Below are positions 52,492-61,104 of a stretch of 64,000 bases of DNA, piece after piece. The notes under the pieces are model-generated. The model worked only from the letters and a program-made list of their open reading frames with translations. It searched no databases and had not been told where the DNA came from. Every line of letters starts with the position of its first letter. The first letter of the stretch is position 1. This DNA comes from Leptospiraceae bacterium (GTDB taxonomy: Bacteria; Spirochaetota; Leptospiria; Leptospirales; Leptospiraceae). A program made the position numbers and the translations under genes. The stretch is taken from contig JACKPC010000002.1 of assembly GCA_024233835.1 (NCBI GenBank), positions 643,001 through 707,000 on the forward strand. Direction: 5' to 3'.

Positions 52492-53301
52492 ATGATAGGA
52501 GCCATACTCGGAGACATATTAGGTTCTACTTATGAGTGGAGAAACACAAAAACGGAAACCTTTCCGCTATTCCCTCCTGAAACCAGGTTCACTGATGATA
52601 CGGTCATGACTATTGCTACATCTTATGCCCTACTACAACAGAAATCTTACAGGGAAACGTATCAAAATTTTTATCATAGATATCCGAATGCCGGTTACGG
52701 AAGCCGGTTCTCAGAATGGGCACAAAATAAAGAAGCCAATGCCTATGGAAGCTATGGAAATGGTTCTGCGATGCGAGTAAGCCCCGTAGCCTATGCTTTC
52801 CGGACAGAAACCGAAGTTTTATCCGAAGCTGAACGTTCTGCCGGTGTAAGCCATAATCACCCGGAAGGTATTAAGGGAGCAAAAGCTATTGCTTTAGCCA
52901 CTTTTTATGCCAGAAATGGAAAATCTAAAGACTTCATTCAAAAGGAAATAGAAAAAAGATTTGGATATAATTTACAGGATAGTATTTCTAATATACGAAA
53001 AACTTACCATTTCGATGTAAGCTGTCAGGGCTCGGTGCCGGAAGCCATTATTAGTTTTTTAGAAAGTACGGATTACGAATCTGCCATCAGAAAGGCGATT
53101 TCCCTCGGAGGCGACAGCGACACAATTGCTTGCATGTGTGGTTCTATAGCCTCGGCCTATTACGGAGAAATACCCGATTTGATCCTCAGTAAGGGAATCT
53201 CTTATCTGGATTCTTATTTAAAAGAACAGGTCAAACAATTTGCAAAGCAATACCCTGTTCTTAAAAATAATTCGGATTTAATTAAATTATTATCGAAATA
53301 A
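52492..53301 (+). CDS. ADP-ribosylglycohydrolase family protein
   Basis: A 269-residue all-helical protein of the DraG/ARH family, which removes ADP-ribose from proteins or small molecules. The two metal-binding motifs are complete: FTDDTVMT near the start and LGGDSDTIACMCGSIA near the end, with the middle signature GNGSAMRVSP and AGVSHNHPEGIKGAKA. Two magnesium ions bind to these Asp/Thr residues. It starts two bases after avtA. The partner ADP-ribosyltransferase is not in view, so the substrate is unknown. Confidence 0.93.
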   Translation: MIGAILGDILGSTYEWRNTKTETFPLFPPETRFTDDTVMTIATSYALLQQKSYRETYQNFYHRYPNAGYGSRFSEWAQNKEANAYGSYGNGSAMRVSPVAYAFRTETEVLSEAERSAGVSHNHPEGIKGAKAIALATFYARNGKSKDFIQKEIEKRFGYNLQDSISNIRKTYHFDVSCQGSVPEAIISFLESTDYESAIRKAISLGGDSDTIACMCGSIASAYYGEIPDLILSKGISYLDSYLKEQVKQFAKQYPVLKNNSDLIKLLSK

Positions 53302-53303
53302 AT

Positions 53304-53912
53304 TTATTTCTTCTTTTTCAGAAGATCTATGACCTCTTCGCGGCTGGCATTTTTTTGAAGTTTTATCTGGTAGAATATCTTATATTCCAGAATAGAAGGT
53401 TCATCTTCATTTTTATGGATGAGCTTCCAGCGAGTTGCATCGTTTTGCACAATTTTAGCCAGTTCATTAATTCGAGGAACACGGGTATCAAAATTCAGGT
53501 TTTGAATCTTACCCGTATAAGGACTCAATTCAATAGCAACCACTCCATCATCCACGTAATCTACCTTATTATAGGGCTTTAGCTCTTCCATGGTAAGCTT
53601 GTCTCCTCCTTCATCAGGAGCTCGCTTTATCCATTCAGATTTGCGTATTTGCCTTACCTGATAACCCTCACTGGAAATAATTACACGGAAAAGTTCTCTC
53701 CAATCCTTCGATGTTTTTTGGAAAAACTCCGGATCTTCATTGCTTATCTGAACGACCTCTCCCTTTTCATTCAGAATAGTTTCCTCCTTACCACCGGGAT
53801 AAAAATACTGTTTGTCTTTATCCGGTTTTATATCAGTTGTCTTATCTGTAGTAGTACAGGAATAGGAAAAAAACAGAAAAGTGAAATATAAACCCATGTA
53901 AATGTATTTCAT
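53304..53912 (-). CDS. Hypothetical lipoprotein
   Basis: About 202 residues from the ATG at 53912, which places a proper lipoprotein signal at the N-terminus (MGLYFTFLFFSYSC, lipobox FSYSC); the longer frame reaches into mgtE. After Cys come Thr/Asp/Lys-rich residues and a soluble domain with VVAIELSPYTGKIQNLNFDTR and IFYQIKLQKNASREEVIDLL. The family is not recognised. It lies after mgtE on the same strand. Confidence 0.65.
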   Translation of the reverse strand: MKYIYMGLYFTFLFFSYSCTTTDKTTDIKPDKDKQYFYPGGKEETILNEKGEVVQISNEDPEFFQKTSKDWRELFRVIISSEGYQVRQIRKSEWIKRAPDEGGDKLTMEELKPYNKVDYVDDGVVAIELSPYTGKIQNLNFDTRVPRINELAKIVQNDATRWKLIHKNEDEPSILEYKIFYQIKLQKNASREEVIDLLKKKK

Positions 53913-53923
53913 AAATAAGTCTC

Positions 53924-55318
53924 CTACACAAGATATGTAATAAATAAAGAAGCGAGTCCTAAAAAGCAAAAGAACCCGAATATATCCGTAAACGTTGTTA
54001 CAAAGATAGAAGAGGCTATTGCGGGATCAATATCAAAATATTTTAAAATAATCGGGATACTTGAACCCACAAGCCCTGCAATCAGAAGATTGATAAGCAT
54101 AGCGAGTCCAATTACAATAGCAAGAGCCAGATTATGTTTAAAAAAATATACAAAAAAAGCAGTGACAAAACCCAGAATAATACCATTAAATAGGCCAATC
54201 AAAAGTTCTCGGAATATGGCCTGTTTCCAGTTTCTATCCCCTAATTCCCCTGTTGCAATACTTCTTACAACTACCGTAATAGACTGCGTTCCGGCATTTC
54301 CACCCATCCCGGCTACAATCGGCATTAAAGAAGCGAGAGCCACTACTCTACCTATCGTAGATTCAAAGAAAGTAACAACAGAAGAAGCAAGTACCGCAGT
54401 CAAAAGATTCAGATGTAGCCAGGGAATTCGGGTTTTCACAGTATCCCAGACAGGTGCATAGATTCTTTCATCCTCACTCAAACCCGCCATTTTATAGATA
54501 TCCTCGGAAGCTTCTTGCTGCATCACGTCCAGAACATCATCTACCGTAATTCTTCCGATCATGCGTTCTTCATCATCCACAACAGCCGCAGATACATAGT
54601 CATATTTTTGGAAAAAGCGGGCTACCTCTTCCTGTTTCATACTGTAGTGCACTGTCTTGATGCTGGTCTTCATGATTTCTTGAATTTTAGCCCTCGGATT
54701 GGAAAAAAAAAGGTCTTTCAAGCCCACATAACCCCGAACGACTCCCTCCTGATCGGTTACAAAGAGGAGAAAGATATCATGGTCGTTCTTGGCCACCCTT
54801 CTCAAGCTCAGAATTCCCTTACGCACAGTATCAGTTTCTCTTGCAGTAGCAAATTCATTGGACATTAAACGACCGGCGGTATATTCTTCGTATTTTAACT
54901 GTTTTCTGAGTCGAAAAGCTTCCCGGGTCGAAATAGTATTGAGAGCCTGCTCCCCTTTTTCAGAAGGAAGCTGGGAAACGAGGTAAATAATATCATCCGA
55001 TTCCAGAAACTGAAAAATCTCTGCCAGTTCCTTCAGATTCAGATTTTCAAGGATAGAAGAAAGAAGATCCTCGTTTAGTTCGATTAAAACATGAGCCTGG
55101 TCTTCATAAGAGCAAAGCCTGAGAAGATAAAGAGCCGCATCATCATCGTCAAGAGCTGTCATGGTTTCGGCAGTATCGGCCGGGTGAGTGCTGGAAAGAT
55201 AAGACAGAAGTTCTTCGTCGTTTCCATTATCGATAAAGGTTTTTATTTGCTCAATAAAATCTTCACCTTCCTCCTCCTCCAGAAATTCTTCCTGCCGTTT
55301 ATCTTCAAATTCTTCCAT
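53924..55318 (-). CDS. mgtE: Magnesium transporter MgtE
   Basis: A 464-residue magnesium channel/transporter. The N domain (20-140) with DLLSSILENLNLKELAEIF repeats, two CBS domains (150-265; TARETDTVRKGILSLRR, YDYVSAAVVDDEERMIGRIT) and the membrane domain (about 290-464) with the family pore segment GMGGNAGTQS are all present. The cytosolic domains close the pore when magnesium is high. The acidic N-terminus (EEFEDKRQEEFLEEEE) is typical. Its stop is close to the lipoprotein gene. Confidence 0.96.
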   Translation of the reverse strand: MEEFEDKRQEEFLEEEEGEDFIEQIKTFIDNGNDEELLSYLSSTHPADTAETMTALDDDDAALYLLRLCSYEDQAHVLIELNEDLLSSILENLNLKELAEIFQFLESDDIIYLVSQLPSEKGEQALNTISTREAFRLRKQLKYEEYTAGRLMSNEFATARETDTVRKGILSLRRVAKNDHDIFLLFVTDQEGVVRGYVGLKDLFFSNPRAKIQEIMKTSIKTVHYSMKQEEVARFFQKYDYVSAAVVDDEERMIGRITVDDVLDVMQQEASEDIYKMAGLSEDERIYAPVWDTVKTRIPWLHLNLLTAVLASSVVTFFESTIGRVVALASLMPIVAGMGGNAGTQSITVVVRSIATGELGDRNWKQAIFRELLIGLFNGIILGFVTAFFVYFFKHNLALAIVIGLAMLINLLIAGLVGSSIPIILKYFDIDPAIASSIFVTTFTDIFGFFCFLGLASLFITYLV

Positions 55319-55331
55319 AATAACCTACTCT

Positions 55332-56120
55332 CTATCGCCAATTATCACGAATTTCAGAACCCGGATAATTCATATACGCTTTATCTAAAAGCACGGAAAA
55401 CTGATCCAGATAAATAAAGAATGCACCTTTCTTCTGTTGCTTTCCCGGTTTTAGTAAAAACCCCTTCACCTCAGGGTAAAGTCCTTTTCTCTCAATAAGC
55501 AGCTTACTTTTTTTATCGAGTTGAACGACTGTTTCTATCCGCTTCCAACCTTTAAAGGAAAGTTTTCCGAGAGAAATATGGATATTCTGATGAAATTTCT
55601 GGCTCAAAACCAGTTCCAGGCTTATATCATACTCATTTGAAAAAACCCAGCCAAAAATTTTCACCGGTAAGCCCTTTTCAAATCGTATGGCAGATTCTGG
55701 TTTAAAAAAAATGGATTCTCGGGAAGGAACTTCAAAATAGGAATGGAGCATAAACGAAGATCGATAGGAATAGCCCGTATTCTTTTTAAAAATCTCAGAC
55801 TCCAGTTGAAAAGCTTTTGATTCAGGAATTTTTGAAATAAAATTCATTTTTCTTAAAAATGCAATATTTCTATGAAAAGACCAGAGTCTCTCCCCCTCAA
55901 AGGCCTCCAAAAGTTGCAAAGAATACTTACTTCCCTTTTCAGATAAAACCGCAGAAAGAATCTGAACTCTGTCTTCTTCAGGAGTTTTCAACTCTATCTG
56001 GCTGGAAAGAAAGTCATTTTCCCCGCCGGTAAAATTTTTTGGTGGAGCAAATAAATTTATTGAATACAGTATAAAAGAGATAAAAATGATTCGATAGTAA
56101 AAATAAAGCATTCCCGGCAT
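55332..56120 (-). CDS. FlaA-family flagellar filament sheath protein
   Basis: A 262-residue exported protein with a signal peptide (to about residue 25). From about 140 on it resembles the C-terminal part of spirochete FlaA: PVKIFGWVFSNEYDISLELVLSQ, then LGKLSFKGWKRIETVV and FFIYLDQFSVLLDKAYMNYPGSEIRDNW. FlaA proteins form the sheath of the periplasmic flagella. The N-terminal half is less conserved. GAAGGAA lies about eight bases before the ATG. Upstream and divergent is the basic membrane protein gene. Leptospira encode flaA1 and flaA2; this could be either, or a third paralogue. Confidence 0.78.
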   Translation of the reverse strand: MPGMLYFYYRIIFISFILYSINLFAPPKNFTGGENDFLSSQIELKTPEEDRVQILSAVLSEKGSKYSLQLLEAFEGERLWSFHRNIAFLRKMNFISKIPESKAFQLESEIFKKNTGYSYRSSFMLHSYFEVPSRESIFFKPESAIRFEKGLPVKIFGWVFSNEYDISLELVLSQKFHQNIHISLGKLSFKGWKRIETVVQLDKKSKLLIERKGLYPEVKGFLLKPGKQQKKGAFFIYLDQFSVLLDKAYMNYPGSEIRDNWR

Positions 56121-56159
56121 GATAAAGTTCCTTCTGGTTCATGGCTGGTTTTTCAGTTT

Positions 56160-56942
56160 TTGTATTTATCGGAAGATATTCAAAACTTGGAAAGCAGGAC
56201 GCAGTCTTTTCTTGAAAGCCGGGAAAAATCCAAAAATAAAAGGGATGCTATGGGTTTTAAACACACACTAAAAGTTATTGTTTCCACACTTATCGTGGTT
56301 GTTCTTATCTTAATGGGTATTTATGCTTTTATTTATCGTAATGAAATATCCAAGAAAATCCTTTCAATAGGACAAAAATCTAAGAGTGAAGAAAAGTATG
56401 AAAAAGTAACCACTGTAAATCCGGAAAAAATGAAAAGTCCGGAAAGCACTTCGAATTCTTCAGAAGCTAAGGACAAAAAAAACAATTCTCCGAATTCCGA
56501 AAAAGCTGAAGACACAAAAAAAGAGAATAAACAGACCAATAAAAAACTACTGGGTGAAGACATTCCTTTTTTAGATTATGAAACCAAAGAAAACCGGAAA
56601 GAACCCAAAACTGTAGAAAAAAAGAAAGTAGATTATAGCCAAAATCTACCTCCTGAGGCTGAGAATACCGAAACAACTGTTAAAACCAAACAAGCCAAAA
56701 AAACCAAGTATTCCACAGTCCATAAATCCCGCAAAAAGGCGTATAAAAAATATAAAAAGAAAAACCGTAAACACAAAAGAACTCGAAGCCGGCGAGTAAG
56801 CAGAAGCAAGACAGCTAAGCTGGAAAAAAGAGTTCAATTCTTAGAAAAACAACTCGGTCTTAAACCCTCAAAAAAAATGAATCTGGATGAAAGAATCCTG
56901 CGGCTCGAAAAAATGTATCTCCAGAAACAAAAGAAAAGATAA
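56160..56942 (+). CDS. Membrane-anchored Lys-rich hypothetical protein
   Basis: A 260-residue protein from the TTG at 56160; other possible starts are a TTG at 56187 and an ATG at 56250. One hydrophobic helix (about residues 39-60: VIVSTLIVVVLILMGIYAF) anchors it, followed by a long disordered Lys/Glu/Ser/Asn tail and a strongly basic stretch (KKYKKKNRKHKRTRSRRVSR), ending in a short coiled coil (LEKRVQFLEKQLGLKPSKK). No known family. It is divergent from FlaA with 39 bases between, so expression could be linked to the flagellum. Confidence 0.62.
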   Translation: MYLSEDIQNLESRTQSFLESREKSKNKRDAMGFKHTLKVIVSTLIVVVLILMGIYAFIYRNEISKKILSIGQKSKSEEKYEKVTTVNPEKMKSPESTSNSSEAKDKKNNSPNSEKAEDTKKENKQTNKKLLGEDIPFLDYETKENRKEPKTVEKKKVDYSQNLPPEAENTETTVKTKQAKKTKYSTVHKSRKKAYKKYKKKNRKHKRTRSRRVSRSKTAKLEKRVQFLEKQLGLKPSKKMNLDERILRLEKMYLQKQKKR

Positions 56943-56956
56943 AAAATATATTGAAG

Positions 56957-56980
56957 TAAGCGAGTCCTATGGCTCGCTTA
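56957..56980. repeat. Dispersed hairpin repeat, copy D
   Basis: TAAGCGAG and CTCGCTTA form a perfect eight-base stem around TCCTATGG, preceded by GAAG as in copy A. It lies between convergent genes, 15 bases after the basic protein stop, followed by seven A residues rather than T residues on the plus strand. Confidence 0.55.
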
Positions 56981-57011
56981 AAAAAAGTAAAACTTCCTGA
57001 CTTTTTAGAGC

Positions 57012-58748
57012 CTAAATCTTAAATTGAGAAGAACTGATTTCTAATTGATTACCTACCTGCACGATATTATCAGATATACTTTTTACTTCATGAAGTTTAG
57101 AATCATTCGTTTGAGAAATCCTATTCAAATTAGAAATTTCTTCAGAAATCAATCGGATAGACTCTCTATTACTTACCGTCTCCCTTTCTAAACTATTCGA
57201 AAGATTTTTCACTATATTAACTTTCTCAGTTATCCTCTTTGTTTCTTCAAATTGTTCTGATGTACAGGCTTGAATGATTTTTATACTTTCCGTAATATCA
57301 GAAATCTCTTTTATAGTATTCATAAAAAATTCAATGGTCGTATTTACGTTACTTAACTCATCATTTAATTCTTTATTATTCTTTTTGATTAATGTTTCTA
57401 TTTCTTTTAAGCTAGCGGAGGTTCTATCAGCTAATTTCGATACCTCCGAAGCCACTACAGAAAAACCTTTCCCTTCATCCCCTGCTCTCGCTGCTTCTAT
57501 AGACGCATTTAACGATAATAAATTAATTTGTTCTGAAATATCATGTATAATTCCAATGATGCTTTCTATCTTCTTAGAATTATCAGTCATGTTTTTCATG
57601 GTTTCTTTTATCATGATGAGAGTTTTATTTTTTTCTGAAATACGCGCACTAAGGGATTCCGAATGTTTGCTGCTATTCTCAACTTTCTCTTCCGATTCGC
57701 TCAGTGATAAAGAAAGAGAATCTATACTCTCAAATAGTCCTGATAGAGCCAGTAATTGCTTTTCTAAAGCCTGACTATTTTCTTCACTTTTAAGGTTTAC
57801 CTCATTCGAACGGAGTTGTATTTGCAAAGTTGAATTTGACTGAATTTTAAAGTTCTCTGAGATAACCCCGGTAACTTCTTTCAATTTTTGAATAGATTCA
57901 TTTATAACTCTTGAGAAATGAATATTTTCCGTAATTATATTTTTCAGTTTAATGAGAAATGCATTAAAGTTATTACCTAGCGTTGCGATTTCATCATTAC
58001 CTGTCATAATAATTTTTACATTTAAACTGACTTCCCCGCTGGCAATTTCCTCCATTTGTAATCCAATTTTTTTAATGGGTCTGTGAATACTTCTACTCAA
58101 TGCTATGAGGAAAAAGAGAATCATTACAAATATAATAAAAGATACCGAGACTACTAAAAGTAAGTATATTTCAATTATCTTATAAGTTTCCTCTTTTGCT
58201 GTTTGAGCAATCGTATCTACTAATTTTCCTATTTTCTCTGTGGGTTCTCTATCAATCCCTTCAACGGCTTTATCCACATCTTTGATAGAATTTAGGTTTT
58301 TTGGATTATAATATTTTTCTAAATTCGATAGATAAATCTTCTCCAAATTTTGCATAATTTTTTCTAATGAGTTCACCCTATTTTCTATTTCGGAACCGGG
58401 TATTACTGTTTTTTCTATATATTGTAAATCTTTTTGAATTTTTTCGCTTTTTTGCAAGAACTGGGTTTTGTACTTATGAAATTTATTAACATCGCTACCC
58501 CTGAGTAAAATATTTTTCCATTCCTGTACCTGTATTTTAAAGTCCACCTGTATAATTCTACTTCTATCTATTAAATGGGTGTAGTATATATTCTTTTCAT
58601 GGATCTTGAAAACAAAAGGAATAAATAATAATAAAAGCATGATAAAAAAACCGGAAAAAGTTAGGATAAGAATTATAATCTTCCATTTTATTGTAATATT
58701 ATTAAGTATCCTAATAATTTTTTCCATCAGGCTCATCTCTAATTTCAT
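57012..58748 (-). CDS. Methyl-accepting chemotaxis protein with four-helix-type sensor
   Basis: A 578-residue receptor. Helix 1 (about 22-48) and helix 2 (about 190-216) flank an extracytoplasmic helical domain of about 140 residues, like a four-helix-bundle sensor. A HAMP domain (HRPIKKIGLQMEEIASGEV) and the signalling tip (INLLSLNASIEAARAGDEGKGFSVVASEVSKLADRTSASLKEIE) are clear. AAGGAAG is six bases before the ATG. The ligand is unknown. It has an obvious own transcription unit, converging on the basic protein gene. Confidence 0.94.
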   Translation of the reverse strand: MKLEMSLMEKIIRILNNITIKWKIIILILTFSGFFIMLLLLFIPFVFKIHEKNIYYTHLIDRSRIIQVDFKIQVQEWKNILLRGSDVNKFHKYKTQFLQKSEKIQKDLQYIEKTVIPGSEIENRVNSLEKIMQNLEKIYLSNLEKYYNPKNLNSIKDVDKAVEGIDREPTEKIGKLVDTIAQTAKEETYKIIEIYLLLVVSVSFIIFVMILFFLIALSRSIHRPIKKIGLQMEEIASGEVSLNVKIIMTGNDEIATLGNNFNAFLIKLKNIITENIHFSRVINESIQKLKEVTGVISENFKIQSNSTLQIQLRSNEVNLKSEENSQALEKQLLALSGLFESIDSLSLSLSESEEKVENSSKHSESLSARISEKNKTLIMIKETMKNMTDNSKKIESIIGIIHDISEQINLLSLNASIEAARAGDEGKGFSVVASEVSKLADRTSASLKEIETLIKKNNKELNDELSNVNTTIEFFMNTIKEISDITESIKIIQACTSEQFEETKRITEKVNIVKNLSNSLERETVSNRESIRLISEEISNLNRISQTNDSKLHEVKSISDNIVQVGNQLEISSSQFKI

Positions 58749-58922
58749 ATAAATCTTCCTTGTATCATTTTATTTTTTACGAATATAAACCGGCATTTCT
58801 TGATACCTTTTAAATAAAAAAAGATCAAGCATTCCCCCTGATGAAAACAATACAACAAAAAATAATACTTTGATTTTTCTCCCCTTTCGCTACACAGGTA
58901 AAAAAAATAAAAGGCATCACAC

Positions 58923-60962
58923 TTGAAACACTTACTCACAATTTTTTCTCTATTACTTCTACTGATTTCCTGCGAATCTACCAAAAAAGAACCGCAGAAC
59001 ACGAAAGGTATTCCTTCGAGACTTATAGAAGGAGATTGCGAAAATCCACCGGAGGGCATGGTTTGCATCCCCGGAGGAAATGCTATTATTGGTTCCACAC
59101 GAGAAGAAGCCGACAGAGCTATTGAACAGGCTAAAAAAGACCTCGAAGACCGCCTGGGCCGTCTCAAAGAACAAAAGCTCAGCCGCTCCCAAATAGCTGA
59201 CTTAAAAGAAGAAATTGAACTGATTAAAAAACAGCCTTCCTTTATCGAAAGCGAAGTTCCGAGACAGACTGTCTATGTTAAAACCTTTTATATCGACAAA
59301 TACGAGGCTAGCAACGCAGAATACCGGGAATGTATAAAAGCAGGAGAATGCAAGGTCTACAAAAACATAAAATCCGGCCTCTACAGCCGTTCCCTGGACG
59401 ACAAGCAGCCCGCAGTTCCTATCACCTGGGAAATTGCCAATCAGTATTGCCGGTTTCGCGGAAAGCGCCTGCCCACTGAAGCCGAGTGGGAAAAGGTCGC
59501 ACGCGGAGGAGAAAAAGGTACCATCTACCCCTGGGGCAATGAAGAACCCGATTGTAAACGTTCTAACTATAAATACTGCACCGATGATGTTACCTTACCG
59601 GTCGGAAGCTTTCCTCCGGGTCATTACGAAGTCTATGACATGGCCGGCAATGGCTACGAATGGGTTAACGACTGGGCAAGTGAATGCAGAACCGGAGGAA
59701 ACTGCAAAGAACCCTGTAAAGACTGTGTTGGAAATAACCCTCAGGGTCCCTGCGGTGGAGTCACTCCCTGCGAAACCCAGAAACTAAAAATCCTGAAAGG
59801 GGGAAGCTGGTGGTGGTCTTCCGTACACAACCGGGGGGCTTCGAGAAGACCGGAGGTCATTCAAACCGGCGGACACAGGCTTTCTGTTCGCTGTGCCTCC
59901 GATACCCCCGTACTTACGAATTCACCAGCCTGGATGATAAAAAACCCTCCTCCGGAACCGGCCAAACTCACAAAACCTACAGCCGAACAATTAAAAACCC
60001 TGCATGAACTGGAGGCTTACGACACACTCAATAAGCCCCTCTGTAAAACTCTGTACCAGTCTCCGGCCCATTGTAAAGACCCGGTTTCCTACGTAAAAAC
60101 CAACGAACCGAGAAACTGGCATTTTGTACCTTATGTTAGAAACCTCGGAGGAGGCTATGCCGGTGTGGCCGCTGATTCCAACTACTCCTATATGGCACTG
60201 GCGAGAACAGAATGGGCCTGGCTTTTTGACTTCGACATAAATATTGTCAACCTGCACAGGATGCTAAAAGCGTTTATTATTAAAGCCGAAACGCCGGAAC
60301 AACTTGTAGATTTTTTCCAGACTTCCCATTCTTCAAAAGCTTTAAAGCTCTTAAAAGAGGTTTATGCAAACCACCCAGATCTGCCTATCATGGAGAAGGT
60401 ATACAAGAAATACAGAGGAGACCTGTATGAGCACTACAAACTCTCTCTCCGAAAAAACCCCAAGGAACCCGAATTTGGTTGGCTCAGTAATCCGGAGGCC
60501 TATAAACACATACGAGAACTTTACAGTCTGGATAGAATTTCGATTTCACCGGGAGATATGCTCAAAGATAAAACCATCCGTTCTATAGCGAAATCAGCAA
60601 AGAAATTGGGAGTAAACATAAGAATCTACTACCCCAGCAATGCAGAAGAATTCTGGAAATACTCCGAGGAACACAAGAAAAATATCCTGAGCTTACCCTT
60701 TGATGAATCCAGTATTATCATCAGTACGGTAGAACCCAAGTTACATAAAAAACATGACTGGCATCCGAGGCATAAATCCGGTTTTGCAGGCTTCTGGCAC
60801 TATCTCATCCGCGGAGGTTTAAATCACCAGCGTAACCTTTTGAATCCTTATATATTAGGAATTAATGATATTCTGAGTCAAAGAACACAACCCACAGAGT
60901 TTAAGGATTTCAGTACGATTCGGGTTCCGGGAAGCCTTCCCGTAAGTAAACCTTCTGAATAA
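58923..60962 (+). CDS. SUMF1-like lipoprotein with novel C-terminal domain
   Basis: A 679-residue lipoprotein (LLLLISC, Cys17) starting at TTG with AAAAGG eight bases upstream. Residues 45-330 form a formylglycine-generating-enzyme (SUMF1-like) fold: GMVCIPGG, FYIDKYEASNAEY, FRGKRLPTEAEWEKVARGG, YPWGNEEPDC, YDMAGNGYEWVNDW, LKGGSWWW and GHRLSVRC. The usual catalytic Cys of FGE is absent from the GGSWWWSSVHNRG segment. A Cys-rich insert (SECRTGGNCKEPCKDC) lies before it. Residues 395-679 form an unrecognised domain with NLGGGYAGVAADSNYSYMAL and WAWLFDFD. Its base composition is clearly higher in G+C than that of the neighbours. Confidence 0.82.
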   Translation: MKHLLTIFSLLLLLISCESTKKEPQNTKGIPSRLIEGDCENPPEGMVCIPGGNAIIGSTREEADRAIEQAKKDLEDRLGRLKEQKLSRSQIADLKEEIELIKKQPSFIESEVPRQTVYVKTFYIDKYEASNAEYRECIKAGECKVYKNIKSGLYSRSLDDKQPAVPITWEIANQYCRFRGKRLPTEAEWEKVARGGEKGTIYPWGNEEPDCKRSNYKYCTDDVTLPVGSFPPGHYEVYDMAGNGYEWVNDWASECRTGGNCKEPCKDCVGNNPQGPCGGVTPCETQKLKILKGGSWWWSSVHNRGASRRPEVIQTGGHRLSVRCASDTPVLTNSPAWMIKNPPPEPAKLTKPTAEQLKTLHELEAYDTLNKPLCKTLYQSPAHCKDPVSYVKTNEPRNWHFVPYVRNLGGGYAGVAADSNYSYMALARTEWAWLFDFDINIVNLHRMLKAFIIKAETPEQLVDFFQTSHSSKALKLLKEVYANHPDLPIMEKVYKKYRGDLYEHYKLSLRKNPKEPEFGWLSNPEAYKHIRELYSLDRISISPGDMLKDKTIRSIAKSAKKLGVNIRIYYPSNAEEFWKYSEEHKKNILSLPFDESSIIISTVEPKLHKKHDWHPRHKSGFAGFWHYLIRGGLNHQRNLLNPYILGINDILSQRTQPTEFKDFSTIRVPGSLPVSKPSE

Positions 60963-61003
60963 AAGATTTTGTTAATATATCAAAGAACTATTATCTTAAA
61001 TAA

Positions 61004-61030
61004 GATGAAGCTGGTTTTTCCAGTTTCATC
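61004..61030 (+). terminator. Strong hairpin after the SUMF1-like gene
   Basis: GATGAAGCTGG pairs with CCAGTTTCATC (one G-T wobble) around TTTTT, 42 bases after the stop. The downstream bases are only moderately T-rich, so termination is likely but not textbook. Confidence 0.5.
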
Positions 61031-61104
61031 GCTATTCGATTCCTTATAAACCTTTAAAAAAATATTGAATGACAACCCATCAAAATCTCTCAGTCTAAAT
61101 TTAT

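Noticed and set aside
58745..59192. Minus-strand open frames opposite the start of the SUMF1-like gene
   Set aside because: They lie antisense to a gene with clear domain motifs, and their translations show no family features.
59434..60257. Several open frames on both strands inside the SUMF1-like gene
   Set aside because: The higher G+C content of this gene lengthens random frames; the +2 frame at 59434 and the antisense frame at 59991 lack any recognisable protein pattern.
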